A stretch of DNA of 64,000 bases, taken from the NCBI RefSeq assembly GCF_013181195.1, contig NZ_SMZP01000002.1, forward strand, positions 434,001-498,000. Direction: 5' to 3'. The stretch is from Caulobacter sp. RHG1. Lineage in GTDB: Bacteria > Pseudomonadota > Alphaproteobacteria > Caulobacterales > Caulobacteraceae. A program made the translations under genes and the position numbers. How positions within the stretch are numbered: the stretch's first letter is position 1; every line of letters starts with the position of its first letter. Shown here piece by piece: positions 44,587-52,034 of the stretch. The notes under the pieces are model-generated. The model saw nothing but the letters and a program-made list of their open reading frames with translations, did not search any database and was not told the DNA's origin.

Positions 44587-46349
44587 CGGCCGGCCGCCGC
44601 GATCCTCCCCTCCCAGTGGCCGATCCAGGCCTCTAGGGTCGCGGCGGCCAAGATCTCGACCGAGGCGTCCTTCCAGACCATGGCCTCGACGTTGAGCGCC
44701 GCCTCCAACCGCTCGGTGTCGATCAAGCCCTCGGCGGCCAAGCGCCCTTCGAGCAGGAAGGGACGCAGGAAGTCGAGGCTGGCGGCCAGGCTGCGTCCCA
44801 GGAAGACGCTGATGTCGCCCTTGGACCGCCGCTCGACGATCGACGTCGGCAGGCGATCGGAGAAGGTCTCTCGGGCGTAGCTGCGTTCGGTCTCGCCGGC
44901 GCTCAGCACGGTCGCGGGGATGCCCAGGCACAGCTCGATCACCGGCTGGCTGAGCAGCGGATGAGCCAGACGCGCGCGCTCGGCGCGCCGTGTGGCGCCG
45001 TTCAAGGTCAAGCTCCCTACCAGGCCGCCGATCTGCGCCCTCTTGCCCGACGCCACACCTTCGACCACCCAGGGGTGTGGCGTATGCGGGACGCCGCGCC
45101 TGACGATCCCGAACGGCGAGACCTGCCCCTCCGGCGAAAGGGAGCTCGGTTTCCCGCGCACCGCTTCAAGGCCGAGGCTCCAGATCGAACGCCGGGTGCG
45201 CCGCGCCACCTGGGCCAGGCGCTGCAGGCGACTGCCTTCGCAGGGGGCGCCAGCCAGCAGGTCGGCGGCGAGACTCGCCGCGCCGACCTGCAGGAAGACC
45301 ACATCGCCCCCGTGCCCGGTGAAGAGCACTTCAGCGCCCGTCCGCGCCAAGGCGTCACTCAAGGCCTGGTCGTAACCCGGATCGAGCGCATTGAAGTTGG
45401 GACGCACCGATCCTGCGCTAAGGGCCAGGGTCGCCGTGTCCAAACCGAAAGGGGTGCGGCGAACGACCTCCAGCGGCACGCCGGCGCGCTCGGCCGCGTC
45501 CTGTGCGTAGATCCGCTCATCGGCCTCGAACTGATCACGGAAGAAGTTGATGCCGTGGTCCGCAGGTCGTCCTACCGCCGTCAGGCTGGTGGCGACGATC
45601 GCCGAGTCCAGGCCACCGGAAATCTCGCAGACGATCCTGTCCGTTTCGGCGGCCAGGGACGCAACCACGCCGTCAACGCAGGCGCGCAGCTCGGCGCGAC
45701 TGGCCCACGCGCCGCCGCGCCCCCGGTGCGCGAAGCGGGCCGGCGACCACAGCACGCGATCGAGTTGGCCCCCTGGGCCAAACCGACAAGCCCCTGGATC
45801 CACGGCCAGGACGCCCGTCAACGGCAGCGCCCCGCCGCTGCGGGCCGGGTCGACGAGGATGTTGGCGATCTGCTCCCAGTCCAGCGCCAGATCAGGCGGC
45901 GCGGCGAGACCTTCAGGGAGGTCCGAGCTGATGACCGTGACACCGTCGCGACGCCAGACGAAGGCCTCGATCGAACCGGTCGGGTCGCGCAAGACCGTCG
46001 GTGGCTCCCGGCGATCCGGGGCCAGCACAGCGACGTAGCCGCCCCAGACCTTGTCGATCAGCCAAGCGCAGGCGTCGTGCGGCTCTTGCTCGATCAGCCC
46101 TTTGAGATCGGCTTCATTCAAGGGCCCCGCGCCGAGTTCGCCACGGTCATGGACACGACCGATCAAGACGCCGCCCACGCCCTGGCGCCCCTCAAGCGCC
46201 ATGACAGGCGGAGCGGCGCCCTGCGTCAGGACGACCAGCGCGAACGCCTTCATCTTCACGACCCAGCCCCGCGCCTTGAGGTCGGCGACCATGGCGTCGC
46301 ATGTCTGTCCGGGCTGCCCTGGCGCGTGGACGAGAACAAGGTAAGCCAT
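44508..46349 (-). CDS. Lasso cyclase (asparagine synthetase-like, C protein)
   Basis: 613 residues from ATG 46349, one nucleotide after the B gene. An N-terminal glutaminase-like region lacking the Cys start, then the ATP-pyrophosphatase core with ISGGLDSAIVAT (~243) and FTGHGGDVVF, as in lasso cyclases (McjC-like). It adenylates the Glu/Asp side chain and closes the ring onto the first core residue. Terminal 26 codons overlap the isopeptidase gene on the other strand. Confidence 0.9.
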   Translation of the reverse strand: MAYLVLVHAPGQPGQTCDAMVADLKARGWVVKMKAFALVVLTQGAAPPVMALEGRQGVGGVLIGRVHDRGELGAGPLNEADLKGLIEQEPHDACAWLIDKVWGGYVAVLAPDRREPPTVLRDPTGSIEAFVWRRDGVTVISSDLPEGLAAPPDLALDWEQIANILVDPARSGGALPLTGVLAVDPGACRFGPGGQLDRVLWSPARFAHRGRGGAWASRAELRACVDGVVASLAAETDRIVCEISGGLDSAIVATSLTAVGRPADHGINFFRDQFEADERIYAQDAAERAGVPLEVVRRTPFGLDTATLALSAGSVRPNFNALDPGYDQALSDALARTGAEVLFTGHGGDVVFLQVGAASLAADLLAGAPCEGSRLQRLAQVARRTRRSIWSLGLEAVRGKPSSLSPEGQVSPFGIVRRGVPHTPHPWVVEGVASGKRAQIGGLVGSLTLNGATRRAERARLAHPLLSQPVIELCLGIPATVLSAGETERSYARETFSDRLPTSIVERRSKGDISVFLGRSLAASLDFLRPFLLEGRLAAEGLIDTERLEAALNVEAMVWKDASVEILAAATLEAWIGHWEGRIAAAGRQGAEGAPLTASGPPNASVRKAKARR

Positions 46350-46350
46350 C

Positions 46351-46998
46351 TCAACGCACCATGATCGGGTGATAGGCGTTGACGCGCTCGGCCTCGTCAT
46401 CGAGCGCGACGTCGCCGGCCTGCAGCCAGCAGTGGGCGCGGAACGGCCAGGTGCGGACCCCAAACATCCAGTCGACGGAATGGCCCAGGGCGACGAGGTA
46501 GGTCCTGAGCAGATGGCTGCGATAGAGGCAGAGCCCGTCCAGCGGCAGCCATGGGACCAATCGCCGAAACACCGCCAGGTCTGTCAGGAGGCGCGGATCT
46601 GGCGCCGGCGCATGGACGCCCTGCACGGGGAGGAGCCGCGCGAAGGTTTGGCGGCGCCCGATGGCAGCGGCGATCGCCGCCTGGCCCAGGGCGCGCCAGT
46701 GGCGGCCGCGCGGCCAGGCGGTGTCCAGCGTTTCTGGACCGATCAGCGCGCGCGCCGTACGCGTCGGCGGTGACGGCGCAGGCGCCCGACGCAAGGCGGA
46801 CGCGTGGATTCTGGCCAGACCCGAGGCGCACAAGCCGTCGGCCAGCGCTTGTTCGGGTGTCGATAGGACCGAGCCTTCAATGGTCAGAGCCGCGCCGATC
46901 TGCGGCAGGCAGAAATAGGCGTCGGCGTTGACGTCGAGAAAGACGGCGTCGCCGTCGATCATTACGGCATGAACGTCCTCACCGAGACGAAGCTGCAT
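46351..46998 (-). CDS. Lasso leader peptidase with fused RRE domain (B protein)
   Basis: 215 residues from ATG 46998. The first ~85 residues are a PqqD-like leader-recognition (RRE) domain (VMIDGDAVFLDVNADAYFCL); the C-terminal half is a transglutaminase-like protease with Cys in LPLDGLCLYRSHLLRTY (~157), His in WPFRAHCWLQ (~190) and a following Asp (VALDDE). It removes the leader after the conserved Thr-Gln. The longer reading to 47082 is rejected because it runs over the A1-B hairpin. Confidence 0.9.
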   Translation of the reverse strand: MQLRLGEDVHAVMIDGDAVFLDVNADAYFCLPQIGAALTIEGSVLSTPEQALADGLCASGLARIHASALRRAPAPSPPTRTARALIGPETLDTAWPRGRHWRALGQAAIAAAIGRRQTFARLLPVQGVHAPAPDPRLLTDLAVFRRLVPWLPLDGLCLYRSHLLRTYLVALGHSVDWMFGVRTWPFRAHCWLQAGDVALDDEAERVNAYHPIMVR

Positions 46999-47051
46999 CA
47001 CGGACCTCTGGGTCTCGAGGTGGCCTTGGGATGGAATGGGGGATCTACCAT

Positions 47052-47080
47052 GGGCCGCCGGACGCCCCTGGCGGCGGCCC
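47052..47080 (-). promoter_or_regulatory. Hairpin between precursor A1 and the B gene
   Basis: A 9-bp GC-rich stem (47052-47060 with 47072-47080) with an 11-nt loop, in the 89-nt gap between the A1 stop and the B start. No T-run follows, so it is more likely an attenuator or 3'-end protector giving more precursor than enzyme mRNA than a full terminator. Confidence 0.55.
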
Positions 47081-47087
47081 ACTCAGG

Positions 47088-47201
47088 TCAGATCGGGTCG
47101 TACCTGAGGATCATGTTGTCTTCGAGGAACAGCGTTCCGCCACCAGACTGGGTCAGGGCCGAAGCCTTTCCCACGCGGGTCAGAGCGAACTGAAGCGTCA
47201 T
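47088..47201 (-). CDS. Lasso peptide precursor A1
   Basis: 37 codons; AAGGAG 8 nt upstream of the ATG. Leader MTLQFALTRVGKASALTQ with the conserved Thr at -2, then predicted core SGGGTLFLEDNMILRYDPI (19 residues). Glu9 fits a 9-residue macrolactam from Ser1; Asp10 is next to it. The tail ends in RYDPI, as in caulosegnin III and caulonodin VI. The frame continues upstream but only as a read-through of the leader region. Cleavage and ring are predictions. Confidence 0.9.
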   Translation of the reverse strand: MTLQFALTRVGKASALTQSGGGTLFLEDNMILRYDPI

Positions 47202-47267
47202 TGACGGGTCTCCTTGATAAAGCGCCGCGAGACGTCGCGACACCTCAAGGAGGCCGGGCGGATCACC

Positions 47268-47287
47268 TATATTCAAACCTATATTTG
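47268..47287 (-). promoter_or_regulatory. 20-bp regulatory motif upstream of A1
   Basis: TATATTCAAACCTATATTTG on the plus strand, 67 nt before the A1 start. It matches the site at 47902-47921 at 18 of 20 positions; the two differing bases are in the centre. Read on the minus strand it is two tandem AT-rich half-sites. Probable operator/promoter for A1-B-C, the GntR regulator or the sigma factor being candidate binders. Confidence 0.7.
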
Positions 47288-47305
47288 AACCGTCCGCGCA
47301 GGCGC

Positions 47306-47416
47306 TCAGACGTCGTAGCGAGTGATCGGACTGGCGTCTTCCGGGTAGATAATGCCCTTGCTCTGGGTCAGGCGGCTGGCGCGGCCCAGGGTTATCAGGC
47401 GCGGGATCGACGTCAT
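47306..47416 (-). CDS. Lasso peptide precursor A2
   Basis: 36 codons with GAGGA about 8 nt upstream. Leader MTSIPRLITLGRASRLTQ, predicted core SKGIIYPEDASPITRYDV (18 residues). Glu8 would give an 8-residue ring, Asp9 a 9-residue ring. It shares the leader pattern (RL-LG-A-LTQ) with the other three precursors. Too short for most gene finders. Confidence 0.88.
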   Translation of the reverse strand: MTSIPRLITLGRASRLTQSKGIIYPEDASPITRYDV

Positions 47417-47510
47417 CGTGGTTTTCCTCGTCGGAATGGGGACGCCCTGCGGCGCAAGGATCGCGGGCCGCCTCGAACGACGGCCCGCGCGGGGCTTTCA
47501 GTGAGGGCCG

Positions 47511-47618
47511 CTACATCCAGCGCAGCGGGCTGAAATCCTCGGGGAACAGGACACCGCCGCCTGATTGCGTCAGGGCGCGGGCCTGGCCCAAGCGAACGAG
47601 ATGGAGTTGCACGGTCAT
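47511..47618 (-). CDS. Lasso peptide precursor A3
   Basis: 35 codons with AAGGAG 6 nt upstream. Leader MTVQLHLVRLGQARALTQ, predicted core SGGGVLFPEDFSPLRWM (17 residues). Glu9 gives a 9-residue ring, Asp10 a 10-residue alternative. Ring sequence is close to that of A1 (SGGG-LF-E); the tail differs, ending in Trp-Met. Confidence 0.9.
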   Translation of the reverse strand: MTVQLHLVRLGQARALTQSGGGVLFPEDFSPLRWM

Positions 47619-47724
47619 GGCGTGCTCCTTCGGTCTGGACGTTGAGGGGATCCGGCGGCAGCTACCGCCACTGCCGGCGCGAACGCTGGCGCGAGACGTC
47701 TCCGGCGACCCGCGCCAGTTCGAC

Positions 47725-47838
47725 TTAGATTTGGTCTTGGCGCAGGAACGGGTTGGCGTCCTCGGGGAACAGGACGCCGGTGCCCTGGGTCAGGGCCTTG
47801 GCTTGGCCGAAGCGGATCAGGCGGATGGGGGTGGTCAT
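47725..47838 (-). CDS. Lasso peptide precursor A4
   Basis: 37 codons with GAGGAGG 5 nt upstream. Leader MTTPIRLIRFGQAKALTQ, predicted core GTGVLFPEDANPFLRQDQI (19 residues). This is the only core starting with Gly. Glu8 gives an 8-residue ring; Asp9 a 9-residue ring. First precursor downstream of the motif at 47902. Confidence 0.9.
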   Translation of the reverse strand: MTTPIRLIRFGQAKALTQGTGVLFPEDANPFLRQDQI

Positions 47839-47901
47839 GGTCGCCTCCTCTGGCGTTGTCGCCGCAGATCGCGGCCCCACCATCGGGCGCCTTTAGTTGA
47901 G

Positions 47902-47921
47902 TATATTCAACGCTATATTTG
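47902..47921 (-). promoter_or_regulatory. 20-bp regulatory motif upstream of A4
   Basis: TATATTCAACGCTATATTTG, 64 nt before the A4 start, nearly the same distance as its partner at 47268 from A1. It overlaps the stop codon of the GntR gene. Likely promoter/operator for the precursor genes. Confidence 0.7.
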
Positions 47922-48497
47922 CGGACGCCGAAGTAGCCCGTGGGCGAGGATGTCGGCGCTGCGCTCGATCCGCCGGCCGTAATAGCGGCGCACCGCGCGC
48001 ACGAAGGACGGCCCGCCCTCGCCAAGGGCCAGGCCCAAGCGATCCCCCTCCTGGTCGGCGCCGCCGAAGATGGCCGCCTCGTCTACCGCCAGGGGCGCCA
48101 ATCGGGCTTGCACCTGAGCGAAGGCTCGAACGAAGGCCTGATTGCCCCCGCGGTCGATCACATGGCTCAACATCTGGCCGGCGTGACGCATTACGCCCGG
48201 TGCGGGCTCTGCAGGGCGACGCCGAAACGCGGCCAGCACCAACAACAGCGCCAGTTCGTAAACATGGGCGAGATCTTCCGCCTCGTAGGTTGCGCCGACA
48301 TAACCACTGCGGGTGCGATGGATAAGGGTTTCGCCCGCCAGCCAAGCGAGGGCTTCACGTACGGGCGTCTGGCTGACGTCCAGATCGGCTGCCAGGAGAT
48401 TGATGAGGAGCGGCGCGCCCTGAAGCGGCCCGGCCGCCACGAGCCGCTTGCGAAGGGCGCCGATGGTGCGTTCGAACGGATCGCGATCTCGGCCCAA
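47913..48497 (-). CDS. GntR-family regulator of the lasso cluster
   Basis: 194 residues, TTG start with GGGGAG about 8 nt upstream. A winged HTH is visible in LLINLLAADLDVSQTPVREA and LAGETLIHRTRSGYVGA; the C-terminal part is helical like an FCD effector domain (HVYELALLLVLAAFRRRP). GntR genes occur next to several proteobacterial lasso clusters; it may bind the motifs at 47268 and 47902. Effector unknown. Confidence 0.82.
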   Translation of the reverse strand: MGRDRDPFERTIGALRKRLVAAGPLQGAPLLINLLAADLDVSQTPVREALAWLAGETLIHRTRSGYVGATYEAEDLAHVYELALLLVLAAFRRRPAEPAPGVMRHAGQMLSHVIDRGGNQAFVRAFAQVQARLAPLAVDEAAIFGGADQEGDRLGLALGEGGPSFVRAVRRYYGRRIERSADILAHGLLRRPQI

Positions 48498-48834
48498 CCG
48501 GCGGCTCCCCGCAAAAGCCGCAAGGGTGTCGCCGCGCCGCGAGGGCGTCGAGCCTTGCTCGGCCGATCAGACGGATCAAGCGGTCGATAATCGGGTCGTC
48601 GCGTATTGGGATGCGGCGGCTCAGCGCCAGGGTCCGCGATCGTTGCCGATGAACTCCGTGATCTCTGCGTAAAAACCCGCAGCGATCGAGCAGAACTGAT
48701 CTGCTCACCGACATTTTGGGGTTTCACACTGCGCCGCAGCATCGTCAGCGCCAAACGGGACAATCCGCAATTGCACTAAACCCACAGTGGAGGGCTAATG
48801 GACACCTAAAGTTGTTAGTCGAGTGGAGTAAGGC
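48498..48834. other. Intergenic region between divergent regulators
   Basis: 337 nt between the GntR and XRE genes. No convincing gene; 48700-48834 is AT-richer and probably carries the promoter of the XRE gene. No repeat or terminator recognised. Confidence 0.4.
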
Positions 48835-49382
<548 letters not shown>

Positions 49383-49386
<4 letters not shown>

Positions 49387-49712
49387 CCGGGCGTCGGCGC
49401 GGTCGCTGCCGGCGGATCAGCGCGCCGGATCCAGACCAAGGGCAGAACGCCGTCCTCGGCGGCCATGATCCGGGCGCCGATCGGCTCGGGCCAGGTGGGG
49501 TCGTCGAGCTTGAGGCTCAGCAGCGTGCCGATGGCGTCACTGACCTTCCAGGCGGCGCCGCACTCGCGCTCGCTGGCAAAGGCGAGGAAGTCGGGCGCCT
49601 TGGCCGAGAACTTGTCGGCCGGCGTCAGGGTAATGGCGACGTCGAGGCCGAGCGTGGCCATACGGCCGGCAAAGCCCTCGCCGTCACGCCGGAAGTATCC
49701 AATGGTGATCAT
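49383..49712 (-). CDS. DUF736 protein (copy 1)
   Basis: 109 residues; MITIGYFRRDGEGFAGRMAT and the KAPDFLAFASERECGAAWKV motif mark DUF736, a small family abundant on alphaproteobacterial plasmids and integrative elements. Function unknown. AAGGAC precedes the ATG. Divergent in sequence from copy 2. Confidence 0.85.
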
Positions 49713-50052
49713 GTTCCGTCCTTAGAGGCCCGCCCGAGCAAGGCGCCGAATGGCCCGTCCGGCGGCGGCTCGAGGACCAGCTGGGGGGAGTTGAGCTGGT
49801 TGATCGAGCCGCCGCCTCGCCGCGCTCCGGGGGGACGGGAGCGCGGCGACGGCGCGGGTGCGAAATGGACGCCTGGGCGGGCGGTTGGAAGCGTCCTCGC
49901 GGGACCCGCCCAACCGTTCTGATCCGCCTGGAGGGGGATCTCAAGACGTCCGGACGGGCGATCGTACAAAGACAGGCCATGGCGTAGAAACGGCGGGTCA
50001 GGTCGTGATCTGAGCCGCCGCCCCTAATCCAAAAGCCCTTCGCGCGCGCCGC
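49713..50052 (-). promoter_or_regulatory. Leader of DUF736 copy 1 with long hairpin
   Basis: No gene in this stretch. A 13-bp perfect stem (49762-49774 with 49805-49817) carries an inner 6-bp stem (CCAGCT/AGCTGG, 49778-49783 and 49795-49800), just upstream of the Shine-Dalgarno. Further upstream (about 49855-49910) the DNA loosely resembles block A of the leaders at 54282 and 63112. Confidence 0.5.
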
Positions 50053-50081
50053 GCCCGCCCCGCCGGATCGGCGGGGCGGGC
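50053..50081 (-). terminator. Hairpin terminator behind DUF736 copy 2
   Basis: A 12-bp GC stem (50054-50065 with 50069-50080) with a 3-nt loop, 10 nt after the DUF736 stop. The same hairpin and flanks follow the broken copy at 51041. Confidence 0.6.
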
Positions 50082-50090
50082 TGGCCGCCG

Positions 50091-50411
50091 TCAGTCCTCC
50101 TTGTGGCCGCTGCTGCGCGACCAGACCAGGGTGTGGACCTCGTCGATCACCACCAGGGCGCAGTTGATCGCGTTGCCGAAGGACGGATCGTCCAGCCGGA
50201 CCGACAGATACTCGTTGTTGTCCTTGCTGGTCTTCTTCCAGGCCGCGCCCAGATCGGCGTTGCCGGCCGTGACCCGAAAATCGGGGCTCTTGTCGCTGGT
50301 CTTGTCGGCGATGGGGCGGAACTGGACCTTCTTGAGGTCGATGGCCAGGGTGGTGATGGCGCCCGTGAACGAGCCGTTAGCATTGGCGGTGAAGGTGCCG
50401 ATGGTAGCCAT
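50091..50411 (-). CDS. DUF736 protein (copy 2)
   Basis: 106 residues; starts MATIGTFTANANGSFTGAIT and contains the family motif KSPDFRVTAGNADLGAAWKK, ending WSRSSGHKED. GGAGAG lies 6 nt upstream. Intact parent-type copy of the pseudogene at 50712, which lies in the opposite orientation. Function unknown. Confidence 0.88.
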   Translation of the reverse strand: MATIGTFTANANGSFTGAITTLAIDLKKVQFRPIADKTSDKSPDFRVTAGNADLGAAWKKTSKDNNEYLSVRLDDPSFGNAINCALVVIDEVHTLVWSRSSGHKED

Positions 50412-50711
50412 GATGGTCTCTCCGATCTGAACCGGGCCGCGCCGATCGCGGCCTCGATGGCGATCGTCGGACCGGGGCCGATGTCCGCCCGGCAGAGCGC
50501 GCCCTGCCCTCCAGCCCATCGTCTGGGGGCGCGCTCCCGAAGCCTCGGCGGAGGACCGAAGGCCTCAAGTTTCTTGCCTCGCGAGGAATGGCGCTCGCGC
50601 CAGGGGAAGAAAGGCGAAGGCCAAGGTTGCGGGAAGGACCGGTCCCCGGTCAGATCAGGCCAGAAGAGGACGCGGTCGACGCGCCCGGCTCAGATCTCCC
50701 GGAGAGACCAG
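50412..50711. other. Spacer between inverted DUF736 copies
   Basis: 300 nt with no gene. A 7-bp hairpin GGCCGCG/CGCGGCC (50435-50441, 50447-50453) lies 5' of the DUF736 copy 2 ribosome site. The right end repeats the GGAGAGACCA ribosome-site region in front of the pseudogene. Confidence 0.4.
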
Positions 50712-51030
50712 CTGGCTGCCTCGGCGCCTTTGCCGTCCAATCTAACGGCGAGCCCACGGGCGCTGTCGCCGCCCCGGTCGCCGCCCTCAAGCCGGTCCGG
50801 TTGCGCCCTATCGCCGACAAAGCCAGCGACAAGTGTCCCGACGCCCGGGGCCACGGCCGGTGACCCGACCAGGATGCGGCCGGGGAGAAGACCGGCAAGG
50901 CCAACCACGAGCCTCCGTCGATCCGGCGGACGATCTGCCCTTCGGCGCCGCGATCAATTGCGCCCTGGCGGTGATCGACGCGGTTCACAGCCTGATCTGG
51001 TCACGCAGCAACGGCCACAAGGCGGACTGA
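50712..51030 (+). pseudogene. Broken DUF736 copy
   Basis: Reads as DUF736 in pieces: PTGAVAAPVAALKPVRLRPI, ADKASDKCPD, then a stop, and after a frame change FGAAINCALAVIDAVHSLIW ending SRSNGHKAD. Compared with copy 2 the ATG is lost (CTG at 50712), the middle is frameshifted and the LGAAWK motif is missing. Flanks including the GGAGAG site and the downstream hairpin match copy 2 in inverted orientation. Confidence 0.85.
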
Positions 51031-51040
51031 CGGCGGCCAG

Positions 51041-51067
51041 CCCGCCCCGCCGATCCGGCGGGGCGGG
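51041..51067 (+). terminator. Hairpin behind broken DUF736 copy
   Basis: 12-bp GC stem (51041-51052, 51056-51067), matching the one at 50053-50081 together with some 50 nt of flank, inverted. Confidence 0.55.
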
Positions 51068-51131
51068 CGCGGCGCGCGCGTTTCTCTGGCCTTGGGATGG
51101 CGGCCGGACAGAACCGCTCTATAGGATCGCC

Positions 51132-51551
51132 ATGCCCGTCCCCGCCCTCCTCGCCGGCGCCATGATCGCCTGCACCGCGCCGACCGTCCACGACGGCGAC
51201 ACGCTACGCTGTGGCCAGGATCGGATCCGGTTGTTTGGTGTGGACGCCCCCGAGGTCCGGCGCGGCAAGACGCCGGCCGAGCCTTTGGCTTACGAGGCCC
51301 GCGACCAGTTGATCGCGTTGACACGCGGCAGGGTCGGCTGCCGGGTGGTGACCCAAGATCGCTATAACCGCAACGTCGCGCGCTGCTGGTCGAGCGCCAG
51401 TCCCGACGTCAACGCCGCGATGATCCGGTCGGGCCTGACCACCGAATGGCGCGCCTACAGCAAGGGCGTCTATGCCGCCGCGCAGGACCAGGCCCGCGCG
51501 GCCCAGCGCGGGTTCTGGGCGCCGAACGCGCCTGCCCGAACGCTTCGCTAA
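51132..51551 (+). CDS. Thermonuclease-like (SNase) protein
   Basis: 139 residues. Starts MPVPALLAGAMIACTAP, a short hydrophobic lead, then the SNase core VHDGDTLRCGQDRIRLFGVD and APEVRRG, with Arg/Asp/Glu positions of the family, and RYNRNVARCW. It may act on nucleic acid in the periplasm; common on plasmid-like accessory DNA. The ATG at 51132 is chosen because the frame upstream runs through the DUF736 remnant. Confidence 0.82.
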   Translation: MPVPALLAGAMIACTAPTVHDGDTLRCGQDRIRLFGVDAPEVRRGKTPAEPLAYEARDQLIALTRGRVGCRVVTQDRYNRNVARCWSSASPDVNAAMIRSGLTTEWRAYSKGVYAAAQDQARAAQRGFWAPNAPARTLR

Positions 51552-51563
51552 GTCGTCGCCCCG

Positions 51564-51860
51564 CTAGATCGCGGCGTCCTGGACGCTCTTGAGGTCTTCC
51601 AGGTGCTCGAGGCGCTCGCCCGCCGCCAGCGCCTCGCCGTGGGTCCAGACGCGCGTCTCGCGCTCTCGGCTGATCGTGACGCGGATGCCGCGATAGCGAA
51701 TGCCGCGCCAGATCGCCGTACAGCAGGTGGGCAGGTCAAAGCCGATCCAGTCGTCGGACTGGAAGGTGATCAGCCCTGGCCGGTCGGCGTCGTCGCCGGT
51801 TTTCTCGAACTCGACCTGCATGGCGTCCAGGAGGGCGTCGATTTCGGCTTGGGTGATCAT
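51564..51860 (-). CDS. Hypothetical protein, 98 aa
   Basis: Starts MITQAEIDALLDAMQVEFEK, contains LITFQSDDWIGFDLPTCCTA and ends LKSVQDAAI. Acidic, no membrane span. Convergent with the thermonuclease gene, 12 nt apart. Family not recognised. Confidence 0.65.
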   Translation of the reverse strand: MITQAEIDALLDAMQVEFEKTGDDADRPGLITFQSDDWIGFDLPTCCTAIWRGIRYRGIRVTISRERETRVWTHGEALAAGERLEHLEDLKSVQDAAI

Positions 51861-51958
51861 GCCGTCCGGTTAGGTCGATTCCGATCGGGCGGAACGGCGC
51901 GGCGCACTTCGCGCGCGCGGCGTCCACAGCTTTGTCGGCGCGATGGCGACACAGGAAA

Positions 51959-52022
51959 GCGGCCGATCCCAAAGGATCGGCCGCCCCGGTGAAGGTGGCG
52001 GGCGGCCCAAAGGCCGCCCGCC
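51959..52022 (-). terminator. Tandem hairpins behind the ParB-like gene
   Basis: Two perfect 11-bp stems with CAAA (plus strand) loops: 51959-51984 (arms GCGGCCGATCC/GGATCGGCCGC) and 51997-52022 (GGCGGGCGGCC/GGCCGCCCGCC). They start 12 nt past the ParB-like stop. The first is repeated exactly at 62602-62627. Confidence 0.65.
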
Positions 52023-52034
52023 TGTCTTCGCCCG

